From Hoplostethus atlanticus (taxonomy: Eukaryota; Chordata; Actinopteri; Trachichthyiformes; Trachichthyidae): a stretch of 64,000 nucleotides of DNA. A model generated the notes under the pieces. That model worked only from the letters and a program-made list of their open reading frames with translations. It was not told where the DNA came from and did not search any database. Location: contig JAXDDX010000186.1 of NCBI GenBank assembly GCA_034670405.1, positions 434,001-498,000 of the forward strand, written 5' to 3'. Numbering within the stretch: the first letter of the stretch is position 1; the number at the start of each line of letters is the position of its first letter. The position numbers and the translations under genes were made by a program. This document shows, one piece after another, positions 1 through 12,400 of this stretch.

Positions 1-263
1 AGGGTCTTATCTGTTTTTCTGTTTCTCTGCCTAATCTTTGACATGTGAGGTTAGATAAATCACAGCCGTCTGAATGCTTAAACAATCTAGATGAAAGAAG
101 ATCTTTGTATGTTTGTGTGGGTGTTTTCATATTGTGACTCTGCTGAGACTTAGTAGAAACCTCACTAAATAAGAAATAACTAGAACCATAAAATGGAGGA
201 AATGAAACTAGACAACAGTTCAAATGTCTTTCTGTTTGTCTATATTTCTATCTGTTCTTTCAG
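1..263 (+). other. spdl1 intron, 3' part
   Basis: Intronic sequence leading to the acceptor at 263. No repeat or element recognised. Confidence 0.6.
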
Positions 264-458
264 ATGCTGAGGTTGCAGTCAGATCTGGAGGAATCCCAGC
301 TGAATGAGAAACAGCTGAAACACAAACTAGAAGTCCAGACTGAGACCCTAAAGCACAAGATGGAGGAGCTCCAAGCTCTGAATGAACAAACCCAGGACTC
401 AATGTCGTCTGAGATGATGGAGGTGGAGATCAAGAGAATGGAGTTGGAGAATGCCAAG
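264..458 (+). CDS. spdl1: spdl1 coding exon (coiled coil, EKQLKH / MSSEMM region)
   Basis: The acceptor is tctttcag before 264 and the donor AAG/GTGAGG follows 458. It is 65 codons in phase 0. Residues such as NEKQLKHKLEVQ and QDSMSSEMM match the human Spindly coiled coil. The ATG at 264 is an internal methionine, not the translation start. Confidence 0.93.
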
Positions 459-3400
459 GTGAGGGGGACTACACTTGGGGTGCGTTCACACCAAGCATGG
501 TCAGAGCGGTTTACTTTGTTTGGCCCGGTGAGGACAATGCCATTCAGAATCTGGCAACAAATAACTGCACCGAGATGCCTGAAAATGTGTGTCTCTGTCC
601 TCTTAACTGCACTGTAGTTCGATAGGAGTGAATTGTAATCTGAGCCAACTATAGGAAATGACCCCAAAACATAAGGTTTTATGGGTATAGGGAGAAGGAT
701 GGTGACAAGAGATTGGCTTTTGGTTGAGGCAGGTACAAAGGGAGTACAATAGTCTAAATGAGATGATATAAAAGCATATAAAAATGCATGACTTTCTTCA
801 AGTTGGCCAAGGATAAAAGCACCTTGATTTTTATATATATATATATATATATATTCGTCAGCTGAAAGAAACAAAGGTAATACGTTTTTAGCCTGATCCA
901 TCCCTAGGTTTCTGGCATTTGATTTAATGTTGGAAGACAGACTACATAGTTTGTTCTGAATCGTAATTCTGCAGCTGGGAAGACCACACAAAATTATTAG
1001 GGCTGTCAATGTTAACGCGTTAACGCTCGCGATTAATCTGGAAACCTTAACGCGTTTTTTTTTTTTACGCAAATTAATCATATTACCAAATTTGACCCCA
1101 ACCTCCTCCCGTAATTTCAGCGTGGGTTTTTACCTGGCTGAAATAGGCCTACTGAAAAGCATGCATGGCAAACGCAGACAACACCATGACTAAGGAGACA
1201 TCCACCGGTGTGCTGAACGGAAAATTCCGTTTTAAAAAGCTTCCAGATGGAAGTTTAGATAAAACCAAAGTTGTGTGCACATATTGCAGTGATGAGCTGT
1301 CTTTCCACCGAAGCACAACAAGTCTGAAGTACCATTTTCGGGCAAAGATGCTAGCACTGAGTCAGGATCAAGTCGTGTTCGTCAAACAACACTGGCAGAG
1401 TGTAGCCAGGGCAAGTCTGTCAACAAAGCGACAACAACTAAGCTAACTAAAGCAATCGCTAAATGGATCGCAATGGACTGCAGGCTAAGGTGACCAGAAT
1501 TCTGAAATGAAAACGGGACATTTCCAGTTCGGCGGTCAATATATCATTAAAATATGCAATGTTATTATCTATGAAATAAAAAAGGGGGACAATTCCGGTT
1601 TCATGTATTTTGACCACTGTTGTACTGTAATAAACTATGGTGCAGGCCGACTGATAAAATTGGGTACTAACTTTTACAAAGTAACTTTGTAAACCATGTC
1701 AGAAAATCATAGTTTACAGTACCATGGTGAGTGAAGCTATGGAAACTATGGAACACACAATAAAGAAAATGGTCCAACTACAATGGTTCAATACAATGTA
1801 TTTAATTAGCGATACGTACGATACGACAGAGAAGACAGACAAGCAACACTACCAGACTGACACACTGTAACAGACACACTATGACAGACAACACTAACAA
1901 GCACTATATTACAGCAACACTACAGACAAGACAGAACTATCCAATCTGAACAGCCATTCAGTGGTCCTGGTAGTCTGGGTAGAATAAGAGCAGAAGAGAG
2001 CAAATGAGCAAAATTTTAAAAAACAGACAATAGTATGTGAAATACTAAACATAATAAAGAAATAAGATGATGATGCGATTGGTGACTTCATAATATACTT
2101 ATACCAACCTAATCTGTATATTTCCTTCTCTTTACCTTTTCACCGTCACTCTCTTTACTCCCTTAACTTTTCCTTGTCACTCTCTTCTCCTTCCTCTCCA
2201 ATCTTTAATAATAAATAGTACACTATCAGATAAAATACTTTGCTTAACAGATTCCCATTGCTTGCCTCATTTTTGTATTTTATCTCAAAACATTGTTTGG
2301 AATAATAAATTGGCAGGCTCTGTAATCATATCTTTACCTTTCCTCCTCTATCTCCTTCACTCTTCTTCTTATCCAGTCTTCCTCCTCTCCACTCTCTAAC
2401 AGAAAACATTACGCTAATATTATCCATGAAAAGTTTTTTTATAAACTTGAATGAATAAACTTCAATCAATGAACACAACACATGAAGTAAAATGCATGAA
2501 CTAGAGTTTTCATACTCAAAATAACTTTTTTTCCCTCTACTTTTTAAATATTAAATTTAAACAGTGTGATGTTTGTGTGTGTGATCACAGGGCTTTTTTA
2601 CTACCTTTTTTTTACTACTATTTTTTTGGGGGGGCGGTATTTTTTATTTCTACACAAAGTAAAACACAATGTTAATTATGTGGTGTGCGTGAGTGAGTGA
2701 GAGAGACACAATGCAAGATTCAGCCTGTTATTTATTTGCAGCCTAGATCGTTACTCTGGTTTAATTTAATTTTTTTAAATGAACTGACTGTGTGAACCTG
2801 GGTGATTTATGCAAACAGCCCGTGTTGGCGATCAAACATGGAAATATGCATTCAGCCTCGCGACTGTATTATTGTCAAAAGCACCGCGTCCAGTACGAGC
2901 CAAGTTCTCCCAGTAACTCGGCTGACTTTAGATATTTTACAAACCGAGGTAGGAGCGAGTGTAGAAGCAGTGAGAGTCGCGAGCTGTTAATCCCTGTGGA
3001 CAGAGTGGCTGTGACGATGGCAAGATTGTGTTGTGTGGCGCGGCAGCAGCAGTGAACTATGTATAGGCTCTGTGTAGTAGAGCAGCTCCGTGTGTGGCTG
3101 GCCTATCGCGGAATGATGTGGACACAGCTACCCAATGAGGATTTTCCTTCATCACGAGTACAGATATTGACAAATTTTACTCGGATGATACTCGTGCTCG
3201 TAAAAAGTACATTATCCGTACTGGATACTCGTTTCATCCGAGTATTCGGCTCAACCCTATTATCTAGCTCTATAATACATTTTGACATTATAACATCACT
3301 AGCTAGTATGTCAAATGATTGTATCTTACCTGGCTTGAAACGACGTTTTGGGATAGTTAGTAGAAGAAGAAGAGTGATATATATAGCTCTAGCGAGCAGC

Positions 3401-6400
3401 CCCCTCTGTTGGCCAAAACAAGCACAACGCGATTGAGACGTCAACCGGTAGGCTCTGCTGCCCGGTCTTTCTTGCCACGTAAAATATTATTTCACTTTGC
3501 CGTCTGTTTTTAACGCAGAGTTAAAAACGGGGACATTTCCGGGGACAGCTCCAGCCGGGGACAGGCCACCAAAAACGGGGACTGTCCCCGGAAAACGGGG
3601 ACGTCTGGTCACCCTACTGCAGGCCCATCAACATTGTTGAAGACCAGGGGCTTCAAGGCATTATCCAGATCGCCTCAGGCGACCCATCATACAAACCACC
3701 TTCCAGGGGAACTATTGTCACAAGAATTCATGAATTGTATGGCAGTGAAAAGGCAAGGAAAGCGGAGCAGTTGGCACAAGCTACATGGATTGCACTGACT
3801 GGAGACCACTGGACATCAGTAAGCAACCATAACTACCTCGGTGTAACGGCACACCTAATCGATGACAAATGGCAACTGCACTCGTTCGCTTTAGGTGTGG
3901 TGAAAACAGGAAAGGCATTTTGCTGAAGCATGCGCTAGCCAGTTTCTTGAAGTTGCAAAGGAGTGGGAGATAACGGACAAGGTGACCACTATAGGAACAG
4001 ATAGCGCTCGCAATATGATCGCGGCAACAAGGAGTCTACCATTCGAGCATATGCCCTGTGTAGCGCACATTATACAGAGGGTAATCACATTGGCTCTCCG
4101 TGACAGCGGGTTTGTCGATGCTTTAGCTAAGTGCCGTAAAATTGTCCGACAATTCAGTGGGCTTGTCCTACAAGCCCAGTGTCAGCATAGAGGCATGTCC
4201 ACTACAGTGGTGGTCAGCACACACAGGTGCCCATGGTAAGCTGGCCCATATTGCACAAAGGTACTTGGCTACCCCTGCCACAACAGTGCCATGTGAGAGA
4301 CTGTTTTCTTTGGCAGGCAACATTGTGCAGAAGAAGAGGTCAGCTCTGTCATCTGAAAATGTCAACAAGCTAGTCTGCCTGAGTAACTGGTTAAAAGAAA
4401 AGTAGACTTTATGAACTGGTTGACTGGAGTCATGTCACACAAGCTCACACCGTTTCAAGGAATCGTATTCAACTATGAGTGTGAAAAGAGACTGTTCACT
4501 TTGTCTCACTATGGCATTCAGTGAAATAGGCCTACTCACTGTAGAATTCATTTGGGTGAGATGTTATTTTGCAAACAATTTACAGGCAAGCTGTTTACAT
4601 TCACTTTGTAGCAGACGTTACTTTGTAACTGTTCTTTATGTGGTTGTCTGCTAATTAAGTCTGCAATTCATTATGGATGTTGTGGGCAATGCCAAGCACT
4701 CCCTGAGACTTTTTTACTTGGCAAATTAAGAGATTCTAATTCAGAAATCATCAAAACTAAGTTGAGATGTTATAATAAAGTAAAAAAAACTCCTCTTACC
4801 AGTTTGTCATGCATTTCTTTATTCCAACACCACACATGTATTTCTTTCTCCCCCAAAAAATACAAGTAAATACTAGTATTTTAAACTTGTGATTAATCAT
4901 GATTAATCACAGCCTATTATTGTGATTAACTCGATTACATTTTTTAATCGATTGACACCACTAAAAATTATTTAAGATTTTCTGTCATTAAAGGAAAAGT
5001 CCACCCTAAAACACAGACATAACATCACGTTGAGATATTTCCAGCGCCGCTACAATCTAGGTTGATGGCAGAAACTCCACAATCTACAACATCAATAGCA
5101 AACGTCTGGTTTTGGTGTCAGTCCCTTAGAATCAAAGAGCAAAAGCTTCTTTCTAGACCCACCATTTATCCACTGACAGTAGCCTCAATAGATGGGTGTA
5201 ACGGGGTGTAACACGATCATAGACACTCCCCAATGTTCAGCAAATAGTTTGCTAGCTTGCAATCGTAATCTTGTTGGGTCATTGGTGTAGCAGTCGAATG
5301 AAACCTTGTGCTTGTGGATTATATGGCTGAGGGGGAGCATATACAGTGAGAAAAGGATTGGACCTAAAATTGAGCCCTGCTGCCCCCCGCATGTGATGTC
5401 TGCTAAAGAGGCGGCATGAGTTGACATGGTGACAAACAAGGTTCTATTGGTAAGGTAAGAGATGGACCAGTCTAGAGCAGGGCTGATGATACCCACCGCC
5501 TATGGAGTTTGTTTTAACAATCTTTATTGCAAAAATCCCATTAATAAAGCCAGATTTGAACAAAAACATTGCATTCAAATGGAAAAATAAGTGTACAGAG
5601 GGATACTATTGAATTAACACATAGTAAGAAGGTCTCTTTGCAGGGCAATGGTGTTTAGAGACCGACAGAACACCTTTGCTTTCCATAAGGATTTATTATA
5701 TTAGAGATATAATAAATGTTTGTAGCATTTCCAGGTCATTTGCCCAATCTGGCTATAAAGGAGTGCTTGTATTTGTAGATAGCTGTCATTTGTGTCTCCC
5801 TGGTGGGGTTGCATTAGTCATTTGGTTAATTCTTTTGGTCTATCACATGGAGTTGTATTAGTTGGGTGAATTGTTGTTTGTGTCTACCAGATGGAGTTGG
5901 AGCATTCACTACAGGAAACCCAGTACAGAGAGCAGCAGTTGGAACTGACCAATAGCAGCCTGCAACGCCAGCTTCAGAGGATTACTGAGGAGAAGGAGGA
6001 GAGAGAGAGAGAAGCTGTTTCCTTGTTCAATGCACTAGAGGTAAGCATAATAACAATTGCTAAATTAATACATTACAAGAAATAATATATTCTAATGCTA
6101 CATTTTCATTTCAGTTGGGTCATTTTTGAGTGTCTAGATGTGTATATACTTCTATGCATTAGGGTTTGATCAGTATGGGTTTTGAAGGCAGATACCAATA
6201 TTTTTGGGTTGAAGCTGCCGATAGAGAATATTTTGTACTGCTATTGAAAATCTAACCGTTTTCATGTCAAATATTATGCTGAAACAGCATTTTGACACTG
6301 AGATACTGAAACTCTCCATTGATTAGAAGGGATGACAGAGTCAGATTTTACCATTTGTAACAGGATGACGCCATACGTCTCATAATTTAATGACTCATTA

Positions 6401-9400
6401 CTCAGGACAGGGGAAAATAATCATCCCCATATTTTCGGGGAATGTATTAGAAAGGTTGAAGAAGTTATGCTCCAGAATGTAGCTTCCTAAAACCTCTGGA
6501 ACATAGAGAACTTGTACTACATAGCGGTTGTGGAGGTGGGCCTGCAGTAGGGATTAGGTTGTCCCTGGATGGATTTCAAGCATTCATTTGGATTCCCCAT
6601 GTTTGAATCTGTATCTGTACCTTGGTACACATTGGATGTTGGAAACAATATTGATAGAAGTTTATCTGAATGCTACCCAGTGAATATGGCAAATTTGGAT
6701 GCCATCAATTAGCATTTTATTCAAAGATGATAATGATGATATTCCTATGAAATTAAGTTACTGGGATGCTTATCTAACCCGTTTCTACATATTCCTACCT
6801 GTATTATAAGGATCTGAGACGTATGGTGTCATCTTGTTACAAATGGTAAAATCTGACTCGACAACAACAATAATAAGAATGAAAACATATCCATTATGTA
6901 CAATCTGATCAAAATGTCTCATTAGAATAAATTCAGGTTAAGGGCTTCCTATGGACAACCAGGGTAGTATTGACCAATTTTACAATAAATATGTAATCAG
7001 TCAAACTGCATCATATCAGAGGTGGATGATAGATCCCATTTGTAATATATTGATATTGACCAATATATCAGTCTAGCCTGTGCATTTTTGTGTGTGTCTA
7101 TGTGTGTGTGCACCTCTATCGCTATATCTATGAATATGTGTCTGTATCGCTCTCTTTCCTGCCATAGAAATCCCGTGAGGTGAACCAGGACCTACAGATC
7201 CAGTTGGACCAGGTTCTACAGCAGGCCCAGGACCCCAACAGCAAGGGGAACTCGCTGTTTGCTGAGGTAAAAAAACTAAACTAAACTTATGTTGTGGAAA
7301 TTGCCTGTAAGCACTCAGAACTCTTGAAATAATACACAAAACATTGACAGGTTGAAGTATAAAAATATATATTGTATACAGATATATTGGAGAGAAATAC
7401 CTTGAACCAGGCCGTACAGAAAGTCAGAATCTCTGCATGCTCTCTCTCCCTGAAAATCAGCTAACTACAATTTTTATAGTTTCTTTAGGAACAAAGAAGT
7501 CTCTTATGATTGGTTCCCCATACTAAGACAACATGGTTCATCCTATGGACTATCTCCACATAGTAGTGGTCTGGTCAAGGTCAGACTTCCTTGCAGGGCC
7601 TCACTGGCTCACTGTGCAATACACAGACACATGTTCATGGCACACAACACAGTATCAGACACAAAATAATAACTAATAAATGATAAATTCTAGAATTGTG
7701 TGCAAATTTACTTTCACACTTACTATAGGACTCCAACAGGACATATTTTTGTGGCGCATTTGCAAGTCATTGCAAGTCAGTAATTGCAAGTCATTGTCTA
7801 TCAGCCAAATTTTATGTCTCTATCATCATCTCACAGTAATTTAAGAAACAGCAGAAGAAGGCAAAATAATAATAATAAATCAATACAAAAACAATAGTGG
7901 GGTTGTGCAGCGTACATGCATTGCTCAAGACGTTGTCAATCAAGGCTTCGAAAAAATGTGTGTCATGGTGGGAAAGCATAGCACAGAATATTTTTCAGGG
8001 ATGAAACATTAAAATGAACATTTAAGTTTGTGGAAAGATACCCCAAATTCTTAGTTGTGAAGGCTTTTTAATTACTAACATTTTTTGCATGTGGAAATCT
8101 AGCCTGCAATCTGAGAAAAAGCATTATATTAAGGTGTTCACAATGTGTCGAAATTTCTATCATCGCATGAAGTTGTACACTTCCCACCCGAGACATTTTT
8201 AATGAATGTTTTTATTTTGCCATTCATACAATATAAATATATGTATGTGTTTTTGTCTTTTATGTATTGTAGTTGGAGGACAAGCGGGCTGAAATGGAGA
8301 GACAGCTCATCAGTATGAAAGTCCAGCACCAGTCTCTGCAGAAACAACATGCCTTCAGCAAACAACAACTACACCGCATGAAGGTACTATCCATTATACA
8401 AAGTATGCAATCAGCAAACTACAGTGTTGTCATACCAGAACTTTAACTTCAATAGCAATACTTTGCTATTTGACTCCGACTGCTTCAGTCCATAGTCAAG
8501 AGCCAGGCTGAGGTTGTGTTCGGAATGGGATACTAACATGCTACATACTCATTAGTATGTACTGCATATTACATACTGGCGAATGAGTATACTATTAACA
8601 GCGGACCTTTTACACTGAAGAGTACTCAAGCATGTACATTGTATCACCGGGCTAAGCTAACTTTGAATGAAAATATGTAGGCTGAACATACATGTAAATC
8701 AACATTTTTCATTAAGTTTATCTCATTTAAGGTCAATATAAAAAATATCAGATATTTTAAAGTGTTGGGCCCAATCCCATTTCTTATTTTTACCCCTACC
8801 CCTCGTTTTCGAATGCCCCTCGCTTTTTGACTTGCCCCTCGGAACAGAGTTAAAGGGGTCATATTATGGAAAACGGCTTATTCCTGGCGCTTATACATGT
8901 TCCACAGGAAATCATTTACCTAAGTAGCTGAGAAAATTTTAAATCTGGAAGTCAACCCGTTTTTCTGTATTTTCCTTTTTCCAAAAACGGTGCTAAAGAT
9001 AGGAGAAAAACTGGCCGTTTCAGAAAGTAGCCCCTTTGGACATCATAACGGGCGCTTCTTAATAATCCAGCCCCTCTCAGAGCATGCCCACGCCCAGGTG
9101 AACAACCAATCCCATTTACCTCGTCTCAAAATGCAGCTCATGGCAGCGCCGCAAGCCGTTGCTTATGGTGCATTCCATTGTACTCGGAAATCGATAATTC
9201 CGAGTCGGTATTCCTAACTTAGAATCTAAATGTGTTCCAGTGCAGGGGTTCCCAACCCCCGGGCCGTGAAGCGTCTGCTGCCGGTCCGTGGCTTGACTAC
9301 TTAACACTAGAAGCGCCAAGATGGTCTCACAGACCGTTTGGGTTTTTCTGTTGCAAATATCTCTGTTCAAATAAAGAGTATGAGGCCCCCAGTCCATGAC

Positions 9401-12400
9401 TTTTCCTAAATATGTGTTAATTTTATTTTCACAAGGTTTGGAGGTTCTAAATCAAAAGACAAAAGATTTCTGAGCATTTATACCTTCAAGCGCCATAGCG
9501 CATTATGTCCGGAAACCACATTATTGCCATATATGGCATTTTTTTCCATTTTGGCGGGGGTTTTCACGCGTCTTAGGTTGCTTAGCAATATTTTTTGTTT
9601 TTCTTCAATAATTCCATTTGTTCATAGTGTAAAATCTCAATCCGAAACACAGAGCAGTAGCCTATTTCAATTGCGTCAGCATTGTTTGCTATATTGCCTG
9701 CTATTTGAGGATCAAGAGGATGAAGAGAGAGAAGATGAAGAGAGCAAACCGAAGACTAAATGTAGAAGAGGCTTTGTCATTGTTTCATGAACTGGGTGAA
9801 GGGGAATCTGATGGTGGAGAAGTCTCAGATTTGAACGATGCGGACTGGAGCGAGGAGGAGTGTTCATCTTGATTCTGGCTTTGATAAAACCGGACCCGGC
9901 CTAAAAAATCCAAACCTAACAACGCTGTTTCCGTTCTGCCAGCTGTGGCATCTATTGTCATATCCACGCCATTGGTGCCAGGTAGGAATGAGTTATTATT
10001 TTTTCATGTAAGCCTATATTATTTTGGGCATGGGGCTAGGTTGAATTAGTACGCCGTCAATTGGATCGCGCCTCTCATGAACGTGCAGCTACTTCAAGTT
10101 GTTCCAAGTTGTAAAATCAATAAGGAATAATAAGGAATAACAATGTTATAAACATCAATAGTGGGAGAGCAGGTCGCTGTGCAAAATGTGCCATCCACAC
10201 CCGAGCCCATTTTAAATTTTAATTTCATTCAATTTTTACAACCGAGTCCGTGCACAACAGCGCACCAACAGCGCTGTGCAAGCCAAGTGCAAAATAAAGG
10301 ATCCACTGATTGTATTTCTCTGTATAATAGACAGTGGTACTGTGATGACAGCTTGCGCTAATTTCTATCTCCGGTCGGTTTGGGCCGTGGTGGATCAGAT
10401 GGCTCGGCTTTACTCTGTAAAACGGGCTATGGATGGTCCGTGGCAGGCGCGCACATCTTGTACAGGGAACGGCGTCACCCGAATAGCGCATCAAGGCCAG
10501 ACCGCGTATGTAAGCAAAACGGAGGCAATGCAAAGCTCCAAAGCAAGGCAAAAATAATAATAATAATAGCCACTGCAAACAGAACAAGACCCTGATCGCA
10601 TGTCAAGGATGGAAGCGACCTGTTTGTGGGAAATGCACTGCGAGGGCGAAGCGCTTTTGCCCCGGCTGCAGTGCGTAAATTAAATTAGGCAACTAACTAC
10701 TCAACCTCAGGTTTGTTCAAAATAACCCAATGTTTTCCTCTATTTCGTTTCCCCAAAATATGCCAAATTATGCAGTGATTATATGTTCATTATATTGTTC
10801 ATAATAATTATTAATTAATTATGAATATTAAAATTAGCCAAATTATATTGTATTTTGTTTACTCTATGTTGTTGTTATTATTGTGTTTGTCTATTTTATA
10901 ATGTTTTATTATTACTATTAATTTAGTTATTTTTTATTGTGTGCTATTTGTCGGACACTGATTCCTGCAGCCAATAAATGTTTTTATTTCGTTTATTGTG
11001 TCATGTCTGTATTGAAATACATACATCCTAATAGTTGTTCTATCTGATAGAATAGTTTCAAATATTCTATTTTAGCATTGTCAATACTACAAACTGTTCA
11101 GCTTTGGCCCCTGCCCTGAAAGGCTACTGCGCACCGTGAAAGTAGCCTATACGGTGCGCATAGAGCAAAGCCGTGACATCCAGCCTGCTTCAAGTTGTAG
11201 TCTATACACTTTAGCTGACTTTGCATATGTTGTTTCCTTTGTTTCATATATCAAGACCTAAATACTTGAGAAGCGTGCATTACTATTTCTTGTTTATTGA
11301 TTTCCACACTTGCATTGGCTATAGCGGCTGTCGTAATAGCATATCAACTACCATATACTGGGACCCTATAGCTTAATTGATCATTGTATTTTGGATTTTT
11401 TATTTATTTTTGATAATTTACACCCAACTTTATCAAACAAATGCATTGTTACTGTGACTGTGAGCACCATTGATGCCATTACACCTAACGGTCTGGGAGA
11501 CCGTTGCGGCGCTTGAAGGTAGTGCTATAATCCTGGCGGTCCTAGTGTAAAATAAATAAATAAATAATAATAATAATAATAATAATTTAAATACAAAAAT
11601 ATTTGTTAATTCATTCAAAAATAGTTTTTAATTCATTCAAAAATATATGTAATACTCATTTATTTAATCCAAAACATTACGTTTTAATAATTTGAAATAC
11701 TATCTGCAGCACACTTGTAGTGACACCCACAACGTGCGGATTGGCTGCGTTGATGACTTTGAATGTAAATCCTAACGGTTAGCCCGCTTCATTAGTTCCG
11801 CTTTGATTCAAGCTGTACTACAGAGAAAAGATGAGTGGGCTTCAGCAAACGTCCATGGACCGTTTCTTCACGAGCAGTTCAGCTAAAAGGGACAGTGAAT
11901 GTGATCCGCAACCTGAAAATGTTAAAAAGAAAAGTAAATCGAGTTTCAAATCGGAAGTATGATTCCTCGTACATAAAGTATGGATTTGTTGTGACGGGTG
12001 ATTCTCAGGCACCGAACCCATTGTGCGTCTTATGTGCAGAAACTCTGTCCAATGAAGCAATGAAACCTTCAAAGCTTCTTATTCACTTGGAAACCAAGCA
12101 CCCTTCTCACAAAGAGAAACCAGTTGAATTTTTTGAAAGGAAAAAACGCGAGCTGGATGGGCAAAAGCAGGTACTAAAATGTACCGCTTCCGCCAACGTT
12201 GTTGTATATCTTGTGGCTCAGCAAATCGCCAAAGCTAAGAAGCCCTTTACAATTGGAGAGGAGTTAATCCTGCCCGCTGCAAAAGACTGCCGTGAGCTGT
12301 TGGGGGGGAAAAGCAGCTAGCAAGGTAGGGCAAGTTCCACTTTCAGACAACACAGTTGCTAGGAGAATCGATGACATGGCAGAGAATATTGAGACACAGT

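Larger units (their letters stand above)
998..4963 (+). mobile_element. hAT (Ac/ZBED-type) DNA transposon, 3966 bp
   Basis: It starts TAGGGCTGTCAATG and ends GATTGACACCACTA, with a perfect 8-bp target duplication AAAATTAT at 990-997 and 4964-4971. The subterminal sequence is rich in GATTAATC/ACGCG motifs, as in many fish hATs. It encodes a broken BED-finger transposase on the + strand and is interrupted by a second hAT at 1486-3616. It inserted in a spdl1 intron beside LINE debris. Confidence 0.92.
9305..11547 (+). mobile_element. piggyBac derivative nested in the Charlie-type hAT, 2243 bp
   Basis: A TTAA (9301-9304) precedes CACTAGAAGCGCCAAGAT. The right end is inverted CACTAGGACCGCCAGGAT, with a mutated TAAA after 11547. 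It lies only 62 bp inside the hAT left end. It keeps the first 50 residues of a PGBD-type transposase (9720-9872) and a cysteine-rich C-terminal piece (to 10678). The catalytic domain between them is deleted. Confidence 0.82.

Noticed and set aside
260-1081. A 273-codon open frame on the minus strand over the first spdl1 exon
   Set aside because: It runs antisense through a conserved spdl1 exon, a LINE remnant and a TA microsatellite. Only the 725-960 part has meaning (LINE RT end).
3059-3444. Overlapping frames on both strands inside the 1486-3616 element
   Set aside because: No transposase motif; random frames in a non-autonomous hAT.
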